From Bacteroidota bacterium (GTDB lineage Bacteria; Bacteroidota; Bacteroidia; UKL13-3): 5,493 bases of DNA. Position 1 is the first letter of the stretch, and every line of letters starts with the position of its first letter. The stretch covers positions 1 through 5,493 of the forward strand of contig CANHJJ010000147.1 of the NCBI GenBank assembly GCA_947460565.1. Direction: 5' to 3'. Both the position numbers and the translations under genes were made by a program. Positions 1-4,170 of the stretch are shown here, piece by piece. Under the pieces are notes generated by a model. The model made no database searches. It was not told where the DNA came from and saw only the letters and a program-made list of their open reading frames with translations.

Positions 1-921
1 AAAAACATGGTAACTGGTGCTGCCCAAATGGACGGAGCTATCCTTGTGGTTGCTTCTACTGATGGACCTATGCCTCAAACTCGCGAGCACATTCTTTTAG
101 CTCGTCAGGTTGGTGTACCTCGTATCGTTGTATTCATGAACAAAGTGGATATGGTTGACGATGCTGAATTATTAGAAATCGTTGAGATGGAAATCCGTGA
201 TTTGTTAAGCAAATATGATTTCCCTGGTGATGAAATTCCAATTATTCAAGGTTCTGCTTTGGGTGGTTTGAATGGTGACGCTAAATGGGTTGAAAAAATC
301 ATGGAATTGATGGCTGCAGTTGATGCATACATCCCGGTTCCTCCACGTTTAACTGAACTTCCTTTCTTAATGCCAGTTGAAGACGTATTCTCTATCACAG
401 GTCGTGGTACTGTTGCTACTGGTCGTATCGAGCGTGGTATCGTTAACTCAAATGAAACAGTTGATATCATTGGTTTAGGTGCTGAGAAATTACAATCAGT
501 TGTAACTGGTGTTGAAATGTTCCGTAAAATATTAGACAGAGGTGAAGCTGGTGATAACGTAGGTTTATTATTACGTGGTATCGACAAAAACCAAATCCGT
601 AGAGGTATGGTTATCTGCAAACCAGGTTCGGTAACTCCACACACTAAATTCAAAGCTGAAGTATACGTATTATCAAAAGACGAAGGTGGTCGTCACACTC
701 CTTTCTTCAACAAATACCGTCCACAGTTCTACTTACGTACAACTGACGTAACTGGAGAGGTAATGTTGCCAGATGGTATGGAAATGATCATGCCTGGTGA
801 TAACGTAACTGTAACTGTTCAATTGATTGCCCCTATCGCAATGGAGAAAAACTTACGTTTTGCAATCCGTGAAGGTGGTCGTACAATTGGTGCGGGTCAG
901 GTAACTGAAATTTTAGATTAA
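1..921 (+). CDS. tuf: Elongation factor Tu, C-terminal 306 residues (5' end outside window)
   Basis: EF-Tu is the cytoplasmic GTPase that delivers aminoacyl-tRNA to the ribosomal A site. The reading frame is open from base 1, and the fragment begins at KNMVTGAAQMDGA, which follows the DCPGH switch region in the family; about 88 residues are therefore missing upstream. The ATG at base 7 is an internal methionine, not the start. The guanine-specificity motif NKVD is at fragment residues 47-50 and the GSAL motif at 84-87; adding 88 gives the E. coli positions 135-138 and 173. Domain 2 follows (about residues 121-211, with GRGTVATGRIERG), then domain 3 (about 212-306, with GGRHTPFFNKYRPQFY and the terminal REGGRTIGAGQV). 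The length after the offset is normal and the gene ends in TAA. Codon use is that of a highly expressed gene (many CGT, AAC, TTC and ATC codons). A hairpin and then tRNA-Trp follow. The identification is certain. Confidence 0.99.
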   Translation, partial: KNMVTGAAQMDGAILVVASTDGPMPQTREHILLARQVGVPRIVVFMNKVDMVDDAELLEIVEMEIRDLLSKYDFPGDEIPIIQGSALGGLNGDAKWVEKIMELMAAVDAYIPVPPRLTELPFLMPVEDVFSITGRGTVATGRIERGIVNSNETVDIIGLGAEKLQSVVTGVEMFRKILDRGEAGDNVGLLLRGIDKNQIRRGMVICKPGSVTPHTKFKAEVYVLSKDEGGRHTPFFNKYRPQFYLRTTDVTGEVMLPDGMEMIMPGDNVTVTVQLIAPIAMEKNLRFAIREGGRTIGAGQVTEILD

Positions 922-939
922 TTCTGTATATTAAGACTT

Positions 940-974
940 TAGATGTTGGCTAACGACATGTTAGCCAACATTTA
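940..974 (+). terminator. Strong hairpin after tuf, probable terminator or attenuator
   Basis: The arms atgttggctaac (943-954) and gttagccaacat (960-971) are perfect reverse complements, giving 12 bp around the 5-nt loop gacat. A G-U, an A-U and a U-A pair (942/972, 941/973, 940/974) can extend the stem to 15 bp. It starts 18 nt after the tuf stop codon, where an intrinsic terminator would be expected. The sequence after it (TTATTGTCA) is only weakly T-rich, so termination may be partial, or the stem may protect the 3' end of tuf mRNA while transcription continues into the tRNA. The hairpin is seen directly; its role is inferred. Confidence 0.72.
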
Positions 975-984
975 TTGTCAATAT

Positions 985-1055
985 ACGGGCATAGTTCAAT
1001 GGTAGAATGTCGGTCTCCAAAACCGCTGATCAGGGTTCGAATCCTTGTGCCCGTG
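985..1055 (+). tRNA. trnW: tRNA-Trp (anticodon CCA)
   Basis: A complete cloverleaf of 71 nt can be folded. The acceptor stem acgggca (985-991) pairs perfectly with tgcccgt (1048-1054). The D stem is gttc/gaat (994-997/1005-1008). The anticodon loop ctccaaa (1015-1021) contains CCA at 1017-1019, preceded by U33. The variable loop is 4 nt, and the T arm is cagGG/CCttg around the loop ttcgaat (1036-1042). The discriminator base is G (1055), as is usual for bacterial tRNA-Trp. The 3' CCA is not encoded (gcaag follows), so it must be added by a nucleotidyltransferase. Four of the five anticodon-stem pairs are canonical; the outermost (1010 T against 1026 C) is a mismatch. It lies between tuf and secE, an arrangement known from many bacteria. 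Confidence 0.97.
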
Positions 1056-1080
1056 CAAGTTAACAACAAAATACAATCTC

Positions 1081-1278
1081 ATGAATAAAATCAGAGAATA
1101 CATAAAACTATCTACCGATGAATTGGTAAATAAAGTAACTTGGCCTACATGGGAAGAGCTACAGGAGAGCACGCTTATTGTTATGATAGCATCTTTGCTT
1201 ATTGCTCTTGTTATTTATGTTATTGATATAGTTAGTAGTAGTGCCCTTGGATTTTTTTACCAAATTTTCCAAGGATAA
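1081..1278 (+). CDS. secE: Preprotein translocase subunit SecE
   Basis: SecE is the small essential subunit of the SecYEG channel in the cytoplasmic membrane; its helix clamps the two halves of SecY. The 65-residue protein has the short single-membrane-span form found in most bacteria. An N-terminal amphipathic helix carries the family signature (ELVNKVTWPTWEEL, residues 14-27, with K18, W21, P22 and E25). One hydrophobic segment follows (about residues 32-58), including D49 after YVI, as in the family. The ATG at 1081 is chosen because the frame upstream runs into the tRNA-Trp gene; a TTG start at 1045 would lie inside the tRNA. No Shine-Dalgarno sequence precedes the start, only an A-rich leader (aacaacaaaatacaatctc). 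Only 25 nt separate the gene from the tRNA, so the two are probably cotranscribed, and nusG follows after 23 nt. Confidence 0.96.
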   Translation: MNKIREYIKLSTDELVNKVTWPTWEELQESTLIVMIASLLIALVIYVIDIVSSSALGFFYQIFQG

Positions 1279-1301
1279 TTTAAAGGGTGTAAATATTTAC
1301 A

Positions 1302-1847
1302 ATGTTGGAAGAACAATTTAAATGGTATGTGGCTAGAGTAATTACTGGTCAAGAGAAAAAGATTAAAGCTCAAATGGAGGTAGAACTTGAAAGAGCTGGC
1401 TTAACTCATCATGTGCCGCAAATACTTATTCCTACCGAAAAAGTTTACACTGTGAAAAATGGTAAGAAGTTAATTAAGGAAAAAGCTTATTTACCTGGTT
1501 ATATTTTAATTCAGGCAGAAATAGTTGGTGAAGTGGGGCACATAATTGACTCTGTAAATGGTGTTGTTGGTTTCTTAGGTGGCAAATCAACTCCAGTTCC
1601 ATTGAGAGCAAATGAAGTTTCTCGTATCTTAGGTAATGTAGATCAAATTTCTGAAAATGGTGAAACAATACTTGAACCATTTATAGTTGGAGAGAGCGTT
1701 AAAGTAAATGATGGACCATTTAGCGGATTCAGTGGAGTAATTGAAGAGGTTAGTGAAGAGAAGAAAAAATTAAAAGTAATGGTGAAAATTTTTGGAAGAA
1801 GAACTCCATTAGAATTAAATTTTGTGCAAGTAGAAAAAGAAAATTAA
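1302..1847 (+). CDS. nusG: Transcription termination/antitermination factor NusG
   Basis: NusG binds RNA polymerase across the cleft, suppresses pausing, and links polymerase to Rho or to the ribosome through S10. The 181 residues match the usual bacterial length. The NGN domain spans roughly residues 6-115, opening with KWYVARVITGQEKK and containing YLPGYILI (63-70) and the segment NGVVGFLGG (86-94). The C-terminal KOW domain spans about 130-178, with VNDGPFSGFSG (135-145) and VKIFGRRTPLELNFVQVE (161-178), very close to the E. coli form. There is no extra insertion domain of the kind seen in specialised NusG paralogues such as UpxY or LoaP, so this is the housekeeping factor. AAAGGG occurs upstream but 14 nt from the ATG, too far to act as a normal ribosome binding site. 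It sits directly behind secE, as in most bacteria. Confidence 0.98.
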   Translation: MLEEQFKWYVARVITGQEKKIKAQMEVELERAGLTHHVPQILIPTEKVYTVKNGKKLIKEKAYLPGYILIQAEIVGEVGHIIDSVNGVVGFLGGKSTPVPLRANEVSRILGNVDQISENGETILEPFIVGESVKVNDGPFSGFSGVIEEVSEEKKKLKVMVKIFGRRTPLELNFVQVEKEN

Positions 1848-1924
1848 GAAATATAATTCATTTGAATGCCTGAAAAATCTAAATTTTAGAGCAAACAAAT
1901 TACGATACTAATAAATTATAGATT

Positions 1925-2365
1925 ATGGCTAAAGAATTAACCGGTTTTATTAAATTACAAGTTAAAGGTGGCGCTGCCAATCCTGCACCTCCAATTGGAC
2001 CTGCATTGGGTTCTAAAGGTGTTAACATCATGGAGTTTTGCAAGCAGTTCAATGCTCGTACTCAAGATAAAGCAGGTAAAATATTACCAGTGGTTATCTC
2101 TGTTTATAGTGATAAATCATTCGATTTTGTAATTAAAACTCCTCCAGTTGCTTCTCAATTGTTAGAAGCTTCAAAAGCTGCTAAAGGTTCTGCAGAATCA
2201 AACCGTAAAAAAGTCGGTTCAGTTACTTGGGAGCAAGTTAGAGCAATTGCTTCTGATAAAATGCAAGATATGAATTGCTTTAAAGTTGAATCTGCCATGA
2301 AAATGGTTGCTGGGTCGGCTCGAAGCATGGGTTTAGAGGTAAAAGGCGAAAATCCTTTTAATTAG
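1925..2365 (+). CDS. rplK: 50S ribosomal protein L11 (uL11)
   Basis: L11 binds the GTPase-associated centre of 23S rRNA at the base of the L7/L12 stalk. It is involved in factor-dependent GTP hydrolysis, in the stringent response through RelA, and in thiostrepton binding. The 146-residue protein is slightly longer than the E. coli protein (142). The N-terminal domain carries the hallmark PAPPIGPALGSKGVNIMEFC (residues 20-39), whose prolines and glycines line the thiostrepton site. The rRNA-binding C-terminal domain runs from about residue 71 and ends with the signature VAGSARSMGLEV (128-139). The start ATG is preceded by an AT-rich leader without a Shine-Dalgarno sequence. The stop is TAG, unlike the TAA of the other complete genes here. 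A 77-nt gap separates it from nusG, and rplA follows after 23 nt. Confidence 0.99.
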   Translation: MAKELTGFIKLQVKGGAANPAPPIGPALGSKGVNIMEFCKQFNARTQDKAGKILPVVISVYSDKSFDFVIKTPPVASQLLEASKAAKGSAESNRKKVGSVTWEQVRAIASDKMQDMNCFKVESAMKMVAGSARSMGLEVKGENPFN

Positions 2366-2388
2366 TCAAAAGAAAAAAATAATTAAAA

Positions 2389-3087
2389 ATGGCACGCATA
2401 AGTAAAAAAAGAAAAGAGGCTTTAAAGAAAGTTGACCAAACTAAATCTTATTCGCTTACCGAGGCTTCAAAATTAGTTAATGAAATTTCATATACTAAGT
2501 TTGAATCATCAGTGGATATTGATGTACGTTTAGGTGTTGACCCTAAAAAAGCTAATCAAATGGTTCGTGGTGTGGTTTCATTGCCACATGGTACAGGTAA
2601 AACTGTTCGTGTATTGGCATTGGTTCCAGCAGATAAAGAAGCAGAAGCAAAAGAAGCAGGAGCTGACTTTGTTGGATTAGACGAATATATTACAAAAATT
2701 GAAGGCGGATGGGTAGATGTAGATATCATCATCACTATGCCTGCAGTAATGGCTAAATTAGGTAAATTAGGTAGAGTACTAGGACCTCGTAACCTAATGC
2801 CAAACCCTAAATCAGGCACCGTTACTACTGATGTGGCTAAAACCATTAAAGAAGTAAAAGCTGGCAAAATTGATTTTAAAGTTGACAAAGAAGGGGCTAT
2901 CCATACATCCATCGGAAAAACTTCATTTGCTCCTGAGAAATTGATGGAAAATGCAGTTGAGTTAATTCAATCAATTGCTAAATTAAAACCATCTTCAGCT
3001 AAAGGTACTTATTTCAGAGGTGTTAATATTTCTAGCACCATGAGTCCTGGTATTAAAGTTGATACTAAATCTATTCCGGGCATTTAA
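2389..3087 (+). CDS. rplA: 50S ribosomal protein L1 (uL1)
   Basis: L1 forms the mobile L1 stalk near the ribosomal E site and helps release deacylated tRNA. In several bacteria it also represses translation of its own rplK-rplA mRNA. The 232 residues match the family (234 in E. coli). Domain I is split between the N- and C-terminal parts around an inserted domain II. Visible motifs are VRGVVSLPHGTGK (59-71), the strongly conserved block MPAVMAKLGKLGRVLGPRN (117-135) continuing with LMPNPKSGTV (136-145), and the C-terminal block KGTYFRGVNISSTMSPGI (205-222). The start has an A-rich leader (aattaaaa) and no Shine-Dalgarno sequence. rplK lies 23 nt upstream and rplJ only 13 nt downstream, so the genes are clearly one transcription unit. 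Confidence 0.99.
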   Translation: MARISKKRKEALKKVDQTKSYSLTEASKLVNEISYTKFESSVDIDVRLGVDPKKANQMVRGVVSLPHGTGKTVRVLALVPADKEAEAKEAGADFVGLDEYITKIEGGWVDVDIIITMPAVMAKLGKLGRVLGPRNLMPNPKSGTVTTDVAKTIKEVKAGKIDFKVDKEGAIHTSIGKTSFAPEKLMENAVELIQSIAKLKPSSAKGTYFRGVNISSTMSPGIKVDTKSIPGI

Positions 3088-3100
3088 TTAAAGGGGCGTT

Positions 3101-3631
3101 ATGAATAAAGATCAAAAATCACAAGTAATAAATCAGTTGTCTGAAAAATTTGCTGAATATCAAAATGTTTATATCACTGATATCGCAAGTTTGAATGCAA
3201 AAAGAACAAGCGACTTAAGACGTTTACTTTTTAAAGAAGGTATCGAAATGCAAATGGCAAAAAATACCTTGATTGAAAAAGCAATGGAAAAAAGTGGTCG
3301 TAATTTTGGAGGCTTAGCAGATACCCTTGTTGGAAATACAGCTCTAATGTTTAGTGCTGATATGAAGGCTCCAGCAAAAGCTATCAAAGATTTCCGTAAA
3401 GGCACTAAAGGTGATCCTAAGCCATATTTAAAAGGTGCATTGATTGATACTGATGCATTTATAGGCGATGACCAATTAGACGCATTGATAGCACTTAAAA
3501 CTAAAAATGAGCTTATCGGTGAAATCATCGGATTGTTGCAATCTCCAGCTCAAAATGTTATTAGCGCACTTCAATCGGGCGGTAATAAACTGGCAGGTAT
3601 TGTTAAAACATTATCTGAGAAACCTGAATAA
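3101..3631 (+). CDS. rplJ: 50S ribosomal protein L10 (uL10)
   Basis: L10 anchors the L7/L12 dimers to 23S rRNA, forming the base of the stalk that recruits translation factors. The 176 residues are near the usual length. The N-terminal rRNA-binding domain (about 1-135) includes KFAEYQNVYITDIASLNAKR (16-35), RRLLFKEGIEMQMAKNTLIE (40-59) and the GNTALMFS segment (78-85). The C-terminal helix (about 140-172, with LLQSPAQNVISAL and GGNKLAGIVKTLSEK) is the binding platform for L7/L12 dimers. It starts 13 nt after the rplA stop. The start is unusual for this window in having a purine run, AAGGGG at 3091-3096, ending 4 nt before the ATG, which may act as a weak and rather close ribosome binding site. 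Two in-frame TAA codons (3629-3634) end the gene. Confidence 0.98.
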   Translation: MNKDQKSQVINQLSEKFAEYQNVYITDIASLNAKRTSDLRRLLFKEGIEMQMAKNTLIEKAMEKSGRNFGGLADTLVGNTALMFSADMKAPAKAIKDFRKGTKGDPKPYLKGALIDTDAFIGDDQLDALIALKTKNELIGEIIGLLQSPAQNVISALQSGGNKLAGIVKTLSEKPE

Positions 3632-3662
3632 TAAAAATAAAAACAAATCAATAATTAATAAC

Positions 3663-3678
3663 AATTTAAATTTAAATT
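3663..3678 (+). repeat. Perfect 16-nt AT-only palindrome in the rplJ-rplL spacer
   Basis: The sequence aatttaaatttaaatt equals its own reverse complement and is also two-and-a-half copies of a 6-nt aattta unit. It ends 4 nt before the rplL start codon, within a 51-nt spacer made almost only of A and T. In the RNA any hairpin would be weak. A plausible role is simply an unstructured, A/U-rich leader favouring high L7/L12 translation; this is inference. A chance origin in such AT-rich DNA is also possible. Confidence 0.5.
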
Positions 3679-3682
3679 ACAA

Positions 3683-4060
3683 ATGGCAGATTTAAAAGCG
3701 TTTGCTGAGCAGTTGGTAAACTTATCAGTAAAAGAAGTAAATGAGTTAGCTCAAATTTTAAAAGACGAGTACGGTATAGAGCCTGCTGCTGCAGCTGTAG
3801 CTGTTGCTGCTGCTCCTGCTGGTGCAGCTGCTCCTGCTGCTGAAGAACAAACATCTTTTGATGTAATTCTTAAAAATGCAGGTGCTGCAAAATTAAATGT
3901 AGTGAAATTAGTTAAAGACTTAACTGGTCTTGGATTAAAAGAAGCTAAAGAACTTGTAGACGGTGCACCTAAGCCAGTTAAAGAAGGCGTTAGCAAAGAT
4001 GAAGCTAACACTTTAAAAGCTAAGCTTGAGGAAGCTGGTGCTGAAATCGAATTGAAGTAA
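3683..4060 (+). CDS. rplL: 50S ribosomal protein L7/L12 (bL12)
   Basis: L7/L12 is the multicopy stalk protein that recruits EF-Tu, EF-G and initiation and release factors and stimulates their GTPase activity. The 125 residues have the standard three-part layout. The N-terminal dimerisation and L10-binding domain is at about 1-33 (LKAFAEQLVNLSVKEVNELA). A flexible Ala/Pro/Gly hinge follows (about 35-57), encoded by a GCT-rich run at roughly 3784-3843. The globular factor-binding domain (58-125) contains FDVILKNAGAAKLNVVKLVK and TGLGLKEAKELVDGAP, and ends EEAGAEIELK. The ATG is preceded by an AT-only leader without a Shine-Dalgarno sequence. The protein is needed in several copies per ribosome, so expression must exceed that of rplJ. 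It is followed by a terminator-like stem-loop and then rpoB. Confidence 0.99.
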   Translation: MADLKAFAEQLVNLSVKEVNELAQILKDEYGIEPAAAAVAVAAAPAGAAAPAAEEQTSFDVILKNAGAAKLNVVKLVKDLTGLGLKEAKELVDGAPKPVKEGVSKDEANTLKAKLEEAGAEIELK

Positions 4061-4084
4061 TTCATTCAGAGCACGAAACGTAAT

Positions 4085-4111
4085 TTGACCCCGGCCTATG
4101 CCGTGGGTCAA
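4085..4111 (+). terminator. Stem-loop between rplL and rpoB, probable partial terminator/attenuator
   Basis: The left arm ttgaccccggc (4085-4095) pairs over 11 bp with gccg (4100-4103) plus gggtcaa (4105-4111), with one unpaired T at 4104 and the 4-nt loop ctat. Two more A-T pairs lie beyond a T-T mismatch (4082-4083 with 4113-4114). It is the most GC-rich patch in the intergenic DNA here and begins 24 nt after the rplL stop. The following tttgctgttt is only moderately T-rich, which fits partial rather than complete termination. In E. coli an attenuator at this same junction reduces rpoB transcription relative to the ribosomal genes; that this stem does the same is inference. Confidence 0.75.
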
Positions 4112-4170
4112 TTTGCTGTTTATACCTATTGAGTTATTAACTCCAATTCACTTTTAAAAAAAATATTACA

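Noticed and set aside
246..653. Open frame of 135 codons on the minus strand inside tuf
   Set aside because: It lies wholly inside a certain EF-Tu gene, its protein resembles nothing I know and is of the composition expected from reverse-reading tuf codons, and it has no spacing of its own. It is a shadow frame.
1045..1080. Upstream TTG start extending secE by 12 residues
   Set aside because: The extension would start inside the tRNA-Trp T arm and acceptor stem and would add residues (MCPCKL...) not seen in SecE. The ATG at 1081 gives the normal protein.
1474..1680. Minus-strand open frame inside nusG
   Set aside because: It is fully contained in nusG and has a low-complexity His/Leu/Gln-rich translation; a shadow of the real gene.
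2556..2912. Minus-strand open frame inside rplA
   Set aside because: It is contained in rplA, which is well conserved over its whole length; no independent support.
3169..3528. Minus-strand open frame inside rplJ
   Set aside because: It is contained in rplJ, with a Ser/Ala-rich translation typical of antisense reading; no independent support.
3507..3695. Plus-strand open frame bridging rplJ and rplL
   Set aside because: It overlaps the end of rplJ in another frame and runs through the AT-only spacer, giving an Asn/Lys-rich tail; it also overlaps the rplL start.
3784..3843. GCT/GCA-rich repetitive run that looks like a microsatellite
   Set aside because: It encodes the normal Ala/Pro/Gly flexible hinge of L7/L12; variation in such repeats is expected and it is not a separate element.
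3751..4065. Minus-strand open frame opposite rplL with an Ala-rich segment
   Set aside because: The Ala-rich stretch is the reverse reading of the GCT/GCA-rich hinge codons of L7/L12; no separate gene is needed to explain it.
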